Origin: Phoronis australis
Taxonomy: Eukaryota > Phoronida > Phoronidae
DNA: 64,000 bases
Assembly: GCA_002633005.1 (NCBI GenBank)
Contig: NMRA01000657.1
Location: forward strand, 111,972 to 175,971
Direction of reading: 5' to 3'
A program made the position numbers and the translations under genes. Positions 11,422-24,500 of this stretch are shown piece by piece (positions within the stretch are counted from its first letter, which is position 1; each line of letters starts with the position of its first letter). The notes beneath the pieces are model-generated. The model was not told the DNA's origin. It did not search any database and saw nothing but the letters and a program-made list of their open reading frames with translations.

Positions 11422-14400
11422 TATTAGTAAAATGATATTATAGTGAGGAGCCTGTTGGATACTTATCAATGCCGCTAAAATTCCAAAAGGCACTATTTTA
11501 AACATTGGCATACTGTTCAATAGTGCATAGCACAATACAGACCATACGCTGTACAGAAGCAAAGCATAACAAAACACACACGCGCGTGCGCGCGGCACAC
11601 ACGCACACGCACTAACACAAACACAGCTTGCTTACATGACATTGATTCAAAAAATGCACGGCCACAAGAGTAATGAAATGTCCGCTGATGGCATGTGAGT
11701 CTAATTTTTCGTACACAGAGTGAGGGGAAATGGCATGGATATCATTTGCAAGGATTTCATAGTAGTTTGAAATGGTGCAATTATCTGTGTAGAGTTCGAT
11801 GTTATGTTTTCGAAACCTATGATATAAGCGTTACGGGAATGAGTTGTGGTTTTAGAAACAAAGTTTCGTCGTATGCAATGTTTGTTGAGGAGGAAAGGAA
11901 TATGAGCACGAGTTAGTTTGTAGCCTTGGAATGTTGGGGCGGGCGGTGAGAAAATATACTGTAAACTCGAGTATTCAGATTATGAGTGACTGACAATGCT
12001 GGAAAGTCATAGAATTAATGAGGCATACTGTAGTTTTAAAGGTTTAAAGACCACACACAGATCTTTGAAATAAAGAAGGCTATGTTCCTCAAAAAACTGT
12101 TCAGTGTGAACATAAATGTCGGGAATTAGGTATATGCGTATTAGTGGCAAAGAATCAATAATATTTATAATATCAACTTGTTTACTGCCGACAGGTAGCT
12201 AGTAAACCATTGTAGTTTATCTTCTGTAATGCCGGTGGTTACAAACTTGTCAATATTTAACCTTGAGTAGGTGGCATGATACGCTGTGAGCAATAGATTG
12301 ACGATTTTCAAGGCCTTGTGATTTCAGAGCTGCAGAAAGTCACCACTCCGTTGGTTCTGCACTCTTCCAGCAAGATCTGGCGCTCTGTCAATCAGTCAAA
12401 AAAAGAAGAATTTCATGACCGAAACCGGCATTAACATGGTTGAGTGGTCGGGAGACTCACCGGACTTAATTCCCGTCGAAAACCTGTCGTCTTTTGGCAA
12501 TGCATAACAGTGCCACCAATGTGAATGTGACAAAAGCACTTCAAGGTCTCAGTGGTATACCCAGATCCCAATTACACCTTGGAGGACTCCTGTACATGTA
12601 TATGCCATGCCAAATCATGTCAACATGCTTCTCAAAAACAATGGTCGCCGTACTAAGTACTTGATTATAAGGTAAACGGCTGAAGTCATTTGACGTGACT
12701 GTTGACAATATTTCCTGCGTTTTCAACATATTATAGAATTAAGTTGCGTAGTTCTTGTAGTAGTGGGTTGTGATCAACTGCATGAGCAAAAATAGCCACG
12801 GTGACTTTCTGTTCGGATAAGTGTTTTGATACACTCAGTGTAAGCCCTGAAGACGCACATTTAGTGGTGTAATAGAGCGGAAGTCGTACTGGTTTTTATA
12901 CAAAAGGGAGTGAGAAGAGAGTTTGAAGTAGACGTGTTCGAGTTCTATTTTTCGAACATTCGTGTCAGTAACTTGATTTGGGTTTTAAATTGGAGATTGT
13001 ATTTAAAATTTGATATGCACTAGTAAGGGTAAATTTTAACACGTGTTGTACAGAAGTGAAAGATGTTCATTAAAGATGTTTTACTGATCCAAGTCGGAGT
13101 TGACAGCTGTTACACTATTTGCAAAGTGAGAAGTAAATACATTGGCTAAATCTTACTTATGGCTATAGTTGCATGCCATTTAGGCAATTGTCCACAGAAG
13201 GAGATGCGCGGTTATTATTGCCTCTATTAACATCACAGTTAATAGTTCGCTGTCTTACGATTGTTATCTCTATTGTTTGTGAATCCATTATCAAAAGAAG
13301 AAGTTATGCATTTTTGATGGGTTTTCTTTGTTGAGATTAGTATTATATTTTCTTGTGCGTGTAAGTCATTTGAGAGAGAATGTGGGAGCCTGTACAATCC
13401 GTCACGTTATTTTACTCATACCAATATCAATATAGATCATTACATGGCGATTGGATTTTGGAGAATTATCGCCCGAGGGGCGTTAGCCCCCTGTGCGATG
13501 ATTCTACAAAATCCACGAGGGATCTAGATAAGGGGGATAATGACTGAGAACATGTAATAAGCTATTTATACCACACTCTGAACAATAAACATTGCAATAA
13601 ATCTATCTACCTTTCTGGACTCGTCTCGGCTTTTGCAACTACTTTCTATGTCAGAGGCCCGGGGTCCGATCTTCTAAGAAACGCTGTGTTGTTATTATTA
13701 AAATAATGTTTTTACTTAAAACCAAATAAAAATTGAAACAAAATAGAAATAAAGTGAGCCTGCAAAATAAATTTTAAGCAACTACTCTAACTTACTATAC
13801 ATCTTAGCATGTTAAGCTTCCACCGTGAAAACATCGTCTGCTTAAGTATGTTACCACTGGTTAATAGGTTTCATGTACAAGTCAAAGGATCCCGACGACA
13901 GGTAACCCACATTAAATCTGGAGATCGATGATTTACAAGTTAGAGAAAATGACAGATTAATTTTTTCCCAATTAGAGATGTCATTTTTATTCAAATTGTG
14001 CGTATAAATGTCGGTACAATGGCGTTTGTTGAACATGCGATTATTGCGCGTAGTCTTTTAAGTATTCTGTTTTCACGTTCGATGCCAGAAATGTTTGGTA
14101 CCTTAGTCAAACATATCGTTGACCTTACTGCGCCTAGCCGTTTATTGTTTATTTACAAATGGATTTAAGTGTACGCTGTCGGTTTCTAATCGAAAAGAGT
14201 GTCCACGTTGTTCGTTTAACAATGTATTTAGAAAACTGTTACACAATTATAGTGACCTGCTTCGAAGAAATATTTCAACATCTCCTTGAGACAGGGATGT
14301 TGAAGGAAGAAGCTAAGGCAGAAACATTAGAGACAACAGTGTTGACTTATAACACGATTTACCGATAGGGGTGGTTATTACCATCTCCAGGTAAACTATC

Positions 14401-17400
14401 AGCTCTTCATAACAGTTGGCCCCATTTGAGTACAAATTGAGTAACAACTGTGATGAGATTGTATGCCTACAGAGCATTGGTCCTAGTCTTTCCGTTGACT
14501 ATACTGGAGTGTAACAGATTACTACGCCGATGGCCACTACCCCACACGTCCAGTACTCCGAAAAACGGCTACTCCGAAGGCCTACTACTCCGAAAAAACT
14601 ACGAAATGTTGTTTTTACTTTTTACTCGATCTTCCTAATTTTCCCCCCAGTTTCACGAAGGAGTTATTAATTTGCTACATACTAACAAAATACCCACACG
14701 AAAATAAAATTTGGACAATGAAGTCCAATGACTTATTTCTGCAGATTCTTATATCTTTGTAGTTAACAACTCTTGTATCGTATATTCTTTGAAGTTCGCT
14801 TGACCAAGAGAAAGTGTATCATATTAATGTTATGAAATAAAACAATTACGTTCATATTTGGAGGAGGCGTGGGTTACTTCAGAGTAGCGTTTTCTTTTCG
14901 GAGTGGTGGTTTTTGAGTAGTGGACAGTAACCATACTGGACGCTCCAGCAAATACTGAGGTGATGAGCATTTCCACCCCAGATGCTTTCTCTAGTTGGCC
15001 GCTACAACCCTTATGAAACTTATGTGCAAAATATTTGGCCACTATAGTATGCAATAATCAGCATTTTCAAAATATGTCTTGAGGTGCTTAACGAAGAAAA
15101 GGAAAAATGAGATTAAAACGTAAGTATCAGAAGGCCGTTAGGCACTTTTGACCTTTGACCTCTGCTTTGACCTTGAAAATGACCCCGCATGAATAAAGCA
15201 ACACCAGAAATGGATTCCTCATCACAGCACATGGTATGAACAATATACTATGTGACCGTGTTTGTCGTCAAGTTGAAAAAACAACACAAAAAACAAAGTA
15301 GGCCGAAATTCAAAATGGCGGTATCCGTCATCTTGATTTGCAAATAATGCTCAAAGTTGCACAAAGTGCAACAAAGCTAAATTTGTTCTCCTGATCATTT
15401 TTAATATATTTAACAAAAAATTTGCAGTAATCAGCATTGCACTATGGGGACTATTGGGCCGGTAACTAGAATAGTGGTCACAAACCTACAGTAGGAAGGA
15501 TAAATTTCAGAAATTGCAAATTCTGTCACACTCGACTGTTTGCAATATATCTCGCCAAGAAGAGCTCCAAAGTGATCTGTAAACCTTTTACGGAAAGTAA
15601 TGTTTGGTATATAGATCCGTGAAACAAAGATCGGATGTATACATAGAGATTGTTATTGGTAAAGTCTCCAAGAAAGGTTGTTCCTCTGAATTTTATTGTG
15701 GATTCTTTTTACTTCTCGTGAAAATTCACTCCAAGTATCTAGCAACTGGACGGCGGTCTCTAGATGTTGAGAAAGTTTGTAATTTTTTATGTTGAAAGAT
15801 TCGATGCCCAGTGTCAGTCCTTCCCAGGACACGCATTCGTTTAATTCCTTAGCATTTCGAATTATGGAGGTATCTTTAATATAAATCATGGAACCGCCAC
15901 GAGAAGAACATGTGTTATGTTATTGACATCAGGTTGTATGGAAGCTAGAAAATATGTCAGCTGCATACGGGCCGCCTTCCGCCGAAGAAACTGAATTGAT
16001 TTATGCCGCTTAAAACGACAGTGTATAAAATTGGTCTCCACATGTTCCATTACTCAGACAGGAAGTGACTTATAGTTCGTGCTGCTCGAGATCGTGCTTG
16101 ACATGTCATATGAGACGCTGTGTAGAACCTCAGGTCTCGAGCGACGAACTGCCGGTCTGATTAAGGAAATCTTTGAGACCAATTTCATGACCGTAAGAGG
16201 TCTGATTCAAATGTTGTTTTTTCAGTGTTAATTGTCCAAACTAAAAAATGTGTATTTGGTATGACGTCCGTGTTTGACTTACGAAACCATTAGGTTCTGG
16301 GATGTCTTAGTATAAATTACCGTCGGCCAGCGGCTCTGCAGCCAAAACGTGATGTGGCAGGGAATATAAAACAAACATAATATTTATTTAGTATCTGCGC
16401 CGTTTTTTCAGAGGCGAAAGGGGGAGACCACCAATAGTTTGAGTTTATTAGTGCAGACATGTCGTCAAATGAGTTCCGTGTCCGGTTTATTGGATAATTG
16501 AGACCATTACTATTTAAGTTGCAAAATTGACACTAATTGGTCCTTTGAAGTAAAGCTTCAGTAACACGTTATAACTTTGTTAGGCCATTCTCAGAGGAAC
16601 AGACCTTAATTGTCACACCCAGAGTGTTATTTATTTATTTAACTGTTTGAAACAATGTTTCCAATGTTATTTATTTGACTGTGTTTAACGAGATTTCAAG
16701 AGCGCAACATTCCTCTAGCGCGCCATACCCTCGGAATTTGCAAAATCCTATTGCAAAACTCATGTATCCAACGCTTTCAGCAACCCTGGGAAATCTGCCA
16801 CTTATGAGTTTAATTTGGAGATAGACTTCAGAGTTCGGTTTTATCACACCTTACTACTTTGGAAACAAGTCGGATATAATGCTCCCTGGTTTTGAGAATT
16901 GCGGTATCAACATGTTGTAACAATTTCAGTGCAGGTTCACTAGTTATACCTCAGAGAGTCAGACTGTTAGTGTTTTAATTAGCCAGATGGAACACACCAG
17001 ACCAGTGCCAGTGTCAGTGACAGCAAATGTCTAGACTTGACCAAGCGAGTACAGGTGTTGGGAAAAAATGGGAAACGAACAACAGGACAAGGGCATGGTC
17101 GAAAAAAGTTGATGCCAATGTAACAACTGAATAACATTCCTATTATTTAGTGGACTAGACAGTGATCACCGTCTCTAATTAGCATTTCGTTTTGTTCAAA
17201 ACTCAAACAGCTGCAGAAATCAGCAAGAATGGATGTCAGCAATCTCATTGCTCAGTCTAAAGATAGACAGAAACATGTACTAATTGATTGATTTGCCATC
17301 TGTTTCTAAGAAGCCAACAGCAGCAAAGAGTTAGTTGACCATGGGTATTCAGTATCTAAGGATTATCAACAATCCAACTCTTTCCTGTCAAACATGTCTA

Positions 17401-18485
17401 AAGATTCAACTGAGCAACTTGATCGGAAACTGTTGTTTAAAATCAGTACATCTTTGGATGCTCTTTGCAAGACTTCAGAAAAAAGTGTGCTTAGGCTTCC
17501 CATGAGGAACCTGGATGACACATGGGCTATCACTTCTGTTACTATGTATCATTCACTACATATCGGTATGACTAAGAATGAATTCACTGTAGCCACAATT
17601 CATGGGATACATGTAGATGTTTGCCAGAAATCCTCAACTCTGTGCTGTACAGAGGCTATTGACTGCTACGTGCATTCGTCATCATGCGGGCAATTGTGTA
17701 TGTTTGAACATTTTTCGGATGGCTCACATTTATAGCTTATAATTGTTTTTAACATATGTTTTTAGCAAAGGTGACATAGTTGATGATATTAATTAGATCG
17801 TTGATATATTACATTAATAATTCTCCACATTGAGACAGCCTCCTAAGTTCAGAACACAGAAATCATGGTTGAAATTAATTTTTTTCATCCTGAAGTTTGA
17901 GGCGTGAGTGATTTGTGCTTTTCAAACTCCTAACGCTATGTTGTAGCATAACAGGTTTCAAGAATACTTCTGTAAGTTCATAAAAAGTGACTCTCGTGGC
18001 AAACATTTAATAAATTGTTACCATTCCCCTTAAGTTTCTGACTGACAGTTGTGTGAATTTCTAAAAATTGGGACAAGCTCCGACTTTGATCAAAATAATT
18101 ATTCACTGTCCCAAACTAAAAAATTTTGCCTAATCAATTTTTGAAATTCAGTGTGTAGTTAACGGTAAAACTGATGTATGGCAGTTCTTGTTTACAAGAG
18201 GATCTGCTTTAAGAAAAAAGGTTGTAAAAGTGATGACAATTTATTGTTTAATTTTTGATCTTTAATGATGGTGTGGTAGTTTACACCAGCTATAAAAATG
18301 TATGTGACGAAAGGTAGAAATCATAGATGACAACAGATATCAATAGTCCATTTCAGTTAATGACTCTGAAGCAGATAATAGTGGCAGTACCCCTGTGGTT
18401 AAAGAGTCATGACATAATGCTTTTGATTTCAAAATCTTGAGCGACTTTCTGATTTGTTAGCTATGAGTGTTTTTCACAAGAAATG

Positions 18486-18566
<81 letters not shown>

Positions 18567-21500
18567 CTTAAAATCAGTTGCATAGTGAGTTAGTCACTGA
18601 ATGGTCTCAGTGCTTAATATGCTTAAGGGGGTTTTGATCAAAGAATATTTTATTAGCTAGACTGATACATACCAAGGGAACTTGTGCCATGTGATAAATG
18701 TTATTGTTTACATATGTTTTGGAAAAAAATAAATGGTTTAACGAGATAATGAAACGTTACAATTGTGTCTTTAGCATCTAACGTCAATTTATAATACAGG
18801 ATTACTTTTACATAAACATTTAAAATGTTATAGATTTTGGATTTCCTATATACAGTTAAGGTTAAGAAAGGATGCTTACATGATGTTCTTTGCACATTTG
18901 TTGCTTTGATAACACTATCACTGATGGTCTTACTCTATCAAAAATCAAAAATTAAAGGGAAATTTTGACAGTAAAATCACCCGTGAAAATCTTATTTTAA
19001 GATGTGGATTTCCAACTCTGTCCCAATTTTTTTACTTCAGGGTGACCTAAAAGGCAGCTGCCGGGTTCCTTGTTAATACCTTGTTTTTGTGTTTCTTGGG
19101 AGGCATTTTTATTTAGTGCTTCTGCATTGAATGAATTTATGTTTTTAATTATTTTTGGCAGCTTTCCCAGATTTCCGTAAAACTTCCAGGCTCATATTTG
19201 GAATTTCTGGGTATAAGAAAAGGCATAAAAATTGGTGCTGTGAAACCTCAGTGTTGTGATACGAATAGATGTTATTGAAAGTATTTTTTGTCTGCTTTAA
19301 ACTCACCATTCTAACGCAATGTGTCCTTCTTTGATTACCACAATTGCCACGTTGTAAGCTAATTCCTTGTTTTGGAAGCTAATTCCTTGTTTTGCAAGCG
19401 TTTCACACCATCACTTATTGATGCCAGAGCCTAAGGGTTAGCATACACTACTTGATAATTTCCTTTAATTATATTACTAATTGGAAGACATAGGCAAATT
19501 TGGGGGACAGGGGCTGCCACAGCAACAGCGCGACGTGTGAGGAAATATAACTAGGACAGGTACTGGAGAAAGGGGGGGACTCACACCCCAAATCTACGCG
19601 GGCTCTCGTTCCCGTTTTTTATTTTTAAATTTTTTTAGTCCATAGATTTCCTGAACAGAAGCTTCATACTCCGGGCCCCCGTAATTTTCTGGACGCCTGT
19701 ACACATACAATCGCGCTCTGCCCAATTCCCTGAGGCAACATATGTTGGGGTCCCACTTCTGGTCCCTGATCCGCCACTGGACTAGTACTAAAAAACGTCA
19801 CCACTAGTTTCTTCATCATCAGCATCAACATCAATAATGTCTAGCAAAATATTGTTGTTATTCTGGTATTGTAATTAGTCATAGGCGGATTTAGGGGGGC
19901 AGGGGACCCCCTGGCTGATGTAAGCAAAATTAAACAGCAACAGCGTGAAGCGTGAAGAAATGTGGAGTTCACCAACAAGGAACAGGAAGCCCCGGAGAGC
20001 GGCGGAATCGTGTTGCAGTTTTTGGGGGGAACACCAGGTCACATCGCCGGCCCCCCCGCAACTTTCCGGGTAGCTGTGAATATAATCGCGCTTTGCCCAA
20101 TTCTCCGAGGCAGCATGTTGGCCCCCCTTATGGTATCCTAGATCCGTCACTGTTGGTGCCCGGCAAAGATCTACTAAAGTTTGGTGAACTACAGGGCTAA
20201 TAAGCAAACAAAATGCAGTTCAGTGTGGGAACGTCAAAAGCGCAATTAGTTGACCTGTCAACTGTGCTTCTTCTGATAGTTTTATTTTAATCGCAGTGAA
20301 CCTTTTATGTTCTCTTAGTGATAACTTAACCGTTTCAATGATGTTTTTCGTTTTAAAATTGCTTCAATTAATACTACAGGAACTCCAATATCGTCCGCAT
20401 TCGTCGCGATTCTATACTGGGGGATTCCATTGACAGGGAATTCCCCGAGTATGCATGACAAGGGAGATAAGTCTTTATTTTGATACATAAACGAGTCGAC
20501 AAATACGGATTTTCTCATTTACAAGGATTATAATTACCATTTTTAAAATCTTAGTCCTAACTGCTTCAAAACTCATTCAAATTACAACAATGACGAAACG
20601 TTTTTCTGCGGTTTATTTGGCGCGGATACGAACCGATATGATCTCGCGAGATCCAGCCTCATCACCCGTTTATCGCGGTATTTTGTAAATGTGATGTGTC
20701 ATATGTGAAAGACTAGTCGCTAACCGACTGGAGCTACGTCTTTCGTGAAAATGAGGTTGCAGTTGTGGTCGTTTTTTATTCGAAGATACTTTTTGCTGCA
20801 TTGCGAAATATTCACTCTGCTGCAGAGGTCGACAAACACCAGTGCAACAAAAATCTTAATTTTCTGTAATATGCATATAAAGATGGATATTTTGGATTTG
20901 GATGTCCGAGGATTAAAATTTCTCAATAAGACATTATCCGTTTTAGTTCAGAAAAATACGCATTTGTGAGATTCTTGCTGGAACGTGTAGACTTTGATCA
21001 CAGCTACAAAAAGCAATATCACTTGTGTGAGTTAAATACACTTAAAATATGTGACTCGCCGCATTGACAATTTAACTCTCAGAGGAGCGTCAGAATGTGA
21101 GCGTTGAAGTCATGGATTCGAATCATTCTTGTGGATGATCTTAAATACACAAAAATTTTTGCCGATTATCGGGCTGTACTAAGAACTCTATTACTGGGTT
21201 ATCAACTTGATCTCTTTTAGATGTTCCGTTTGTTTTGAATTTGCACAATGAAGGCAGGATGGCGGGTGCGGTTATTTTGTATTAGCTAAAATGTGCATGA
21301 TCACTTTAANGACTCGCCGCATTGACAATTTAACTCTCAGAGGAGCGTCAGAATGTGAGCGTTGAAGTCATGGATTCGAATCATTCTTGTGGATGATCTT
21401 AAATACACAAAAAATTTTTGCCGATTATCGGGCTGTACTAAGAACTCTATTACTGGGTTATCAACTTGATCTCTTTTAGATGTTCCGTTTGTTTTGAATT

Positions 21501-24500
21501 TGCACAATGAAGGCTGGATGGCGGGTGCGGTTATTTTGTATTAGCTAAAATGTGCATGATCACTTTAATCTCGACATCACAGGTACGTTTCCAATACGCT
21601 CGTCCCACGCGAAATATCACTTCTCACCGGCTCACATTTACTACAAATTGTGATGGGGGGGGGGCTATTCTGCCTTTGTGTATCATTTCTAAATGACGCT
21701 CCAGCCTCGAATCATACTGACCAGCACCACTTCAACCTTAATCAATTCTAAACAAAACTTACTAAATGCCCCAGGTTGAAGTGCGTATGGTATAACATTG
21801 TTTGTCCACCTCTTACTCAATCGTCGAATGGCGTTTCTCCTCTGACGCTCACGTGCACTCAGCGTGTCACGACGACGCCTGCGGGCTTCTTCGAGTTCAT
21901 CTCCGTCGTCTTCAAAGGGAATTCTCCTTCAACGAAAATACAACCATGTAGGCTCAGTTTTGTTGTGAAGGGAAACAATCCCTTTTCATTTCGTATTTAC
22001 ACATTATTTACAGAGCCTTGGATTCTTAACTGTTCAATACCGTTTTCATGCAATTTTTGCAGCCATGCACTCAACTGTAGACCTCTCGCTGTGAGTTTTG
22101 GGTGTTGGTAACGTGCGGTTTGAAGACTGGTTTGCCTACTCAATTAGTGCATGGGGAAATCAAAATAAAGAAGCGTTCACATGCGGTCTGATCAGAAGGA
22201 AAATCGGACAACCGTTTGAAAAGCAATTCACAGGCGTGTGATAATGGTTTGCATCATCCAAATTCAAATCAAACGGCAAATCTGACTTCTTATCATGAAA
22301 AACCTGCCTTCCAATGCCTTGAGTGGTTAGGGTCACTTGATTGGCCAAACAATGAATACTCTCACATGTTAGATGACAGATAGCACGCCTTCGTGATTGC
22401 TTGTCCAGGGTGTGTGATCTGCCCTCTGATAGGACGTCCCATATGCTATTTTACAATTAGTATGAACGCGGTAGTAGCTAAAAAGATACTACCCAGAATT
22501 CTTTTCAGTAGACCTTAGTGACAAATTTTAGTCACACCTATCTGCGGTTAAGGCTACAACACAGCATAAAAGAGTACGGTTTGCTCTTCATAATTTTTAT
22601 ATCTACGGGAACACGTCAACATTAATAAAAACGCAAATCAGAAGATAGTTTTATAACTAAATCTTTTACTCACTCTTGGCTGATTTCCATCCACTCCTCA
22701 GCGCTGAACAACATGTCGTATTCAAGTAAAACAACATTGTTATCTTGGAACATCTCGCTCATCTCGCCTGCAAATGAATAACGTGAAAATGTACGAGGAG
22801 ATCATTTTTGTGAACAATTTGGGAGATTCCTTGCCGTAAATCTTACTGAATAGCGGCGTATTTCATTGCGTTGTTTGACGGTTGTTGACTTGTAAATGCC
22901 CCCTGACATCACTGAAAATGTGTAGACGTGTATAAATCCGAGTTGTGTTCCGTAGACGAAGGAGCATAGCGAGTAAAGGATCACGTTTTCCGCTTGGAAT
23001 GTATCGGATTCTGCGTTTCCACGAGTATTTTTTAGTCTTCGGACAGTTTGTCCCTTGTTTTAGGTGGTGAGATTTTACTTCAACTAGACCGGATGGGGCG
23101 TGTCTGGATAATTTTTCATTTTACTATAGTTGTTTTATCGCGCTTTCACCAAAAGCATGTTGCAATGTAGTCGGTAAGCCTATCCTTAAATAGGGTGGGA
23201 AATCTGCACACTGAAAGTGTAGAATCAAATGCCATACACATCGCAGTCCAATTGCACGTCAAACACTAACGGGCACGCGTCGAATTTGTGATTGCGTGAA
23301 CACACTTATCTAACGAAATAATGATGCAGAGAATGTAACTGCACGGAAATATACCCCTTCGAATGAACTTTTTCTCGCAAAGATTCGGCGTTTCACTTTT
23401 CGCTTGTCACTCTACCATTTGTTTTTTATTCTACCGGTGAAGTCGTGGAATAAAGCATTCACTAGGGTCACTGGGTGGCATTCGGGTCACTACATGACGT
23501 CATTAGGTCAAAAACTAAGGGTAGAAGATGGCAGACGATTTGATTCGCTGTTTTTGGAGGAACGTAAAAAGAGGTGAAATGTGACCAGTATGAAAGTTGG
23601 CGGTTTATTAAACGTGCAGCCCCGTGGGAAAAAAATTATTGGGAGGCACAAGCCATTTCGACTTCGCCAAATAACTCCTCCATCGCCACAGCTCCGCCAC
23701 CCCCCCCCCCTCCCCCCATCCCCCCCTTCGCCGCCGTCCTCCCGATGCCACCATATTTGTACCGAATCTCCCACGTGGGGAGACAAGGTGGCGGGTTTAG
23801 GGGGCCAAGGGGCAAGGCCAACCCAAAATTCCATTTGGCAGTTTGGAGTGCATATTTCTTACTGGTAAAACTCCGGCTAATACTCTGCCCTGCCTACCTC
23901 CCCCCAAACTCAAAATCTTGGATCCGCCCCTGGGACAATCCCGGGTATCCTGCCAATAAGAGTTGAGTAACCGTGAACCAGCACGGAGGGTAATGATGGG
24001 CCTAGGACATGTACACTGACCGGCAGCGAGGAGCTGCTTCAAGTAGTTATAGCTGAGATCTAACAGTGTGAAAATACGAAATTCTCGATGAACTAAAGCT
24101 AGTTGCTGGTCAGCTCAACTATGATTCACTTGAGACAGGTAGCTTAGATAGTAACGGCCGTCTGCGTTCACTCTAAAGCCAAGATTCGTTTTACATTTTG
24201 GGGAAATATGTATGTAATTATCGTCATTCTTTGAAGGTTTTTTGAAAAGATGAGGCCTTCAAGTCCCTGGTATAGTGCCTTTGGAGCTGTTTCAAAATCC
24301 TTACTACCGGTAGTTCAGTTTCTGATGGCTGGGAAAAGGATAATGTGTCCCAAAAATGAACGCAATTCCTGAACGCCTGCAGTTGAAATTCAGTTCCTGT
24401 GGATCATTGAGAATCTGTGTGGCCCGCTGCATGCGTACATCTTATTTTTAATGTGAGTACGTCAGTGATGACGTGCACGTGAATCAGGGCAAGCAATCAG

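Larger units (their letters stand above)
11298..21762. other. Intron 4 of gene 1 (about 10.5 kb)
   Basis: This is the largest intron. It contains a GA microsatellite, a mixed CA/CG purine-pyrimidine tract (11571-11625), a decayed Tc1/mariner transposase, an inverted-repeat element shared with 41 kb, a DR1-like site (15149-15161), a long TG tract, two adjacent CAGTGRCGGAT-type elements and a 257-bp duplication at a single-N joint. The 113-codon plus-strand open frame at 17394-17735 has no recognisable domain. Confidence 0.7.

Noticed and set aside
17394-17735. 113-codon plus-strand frame in gene 1 intron 4
   Set aside because: No recognisable domain, no promoter or splice context; length is within chance for this much AT-rich DNA. 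Left unannotated as a gene.
23508-24042. Proline-rich (plus) and glycine-rich (minus) frames
   Set aside because: They derive from a C-rich tract and an adjoining transposon-like element; there are no splice sites or homology to support them.
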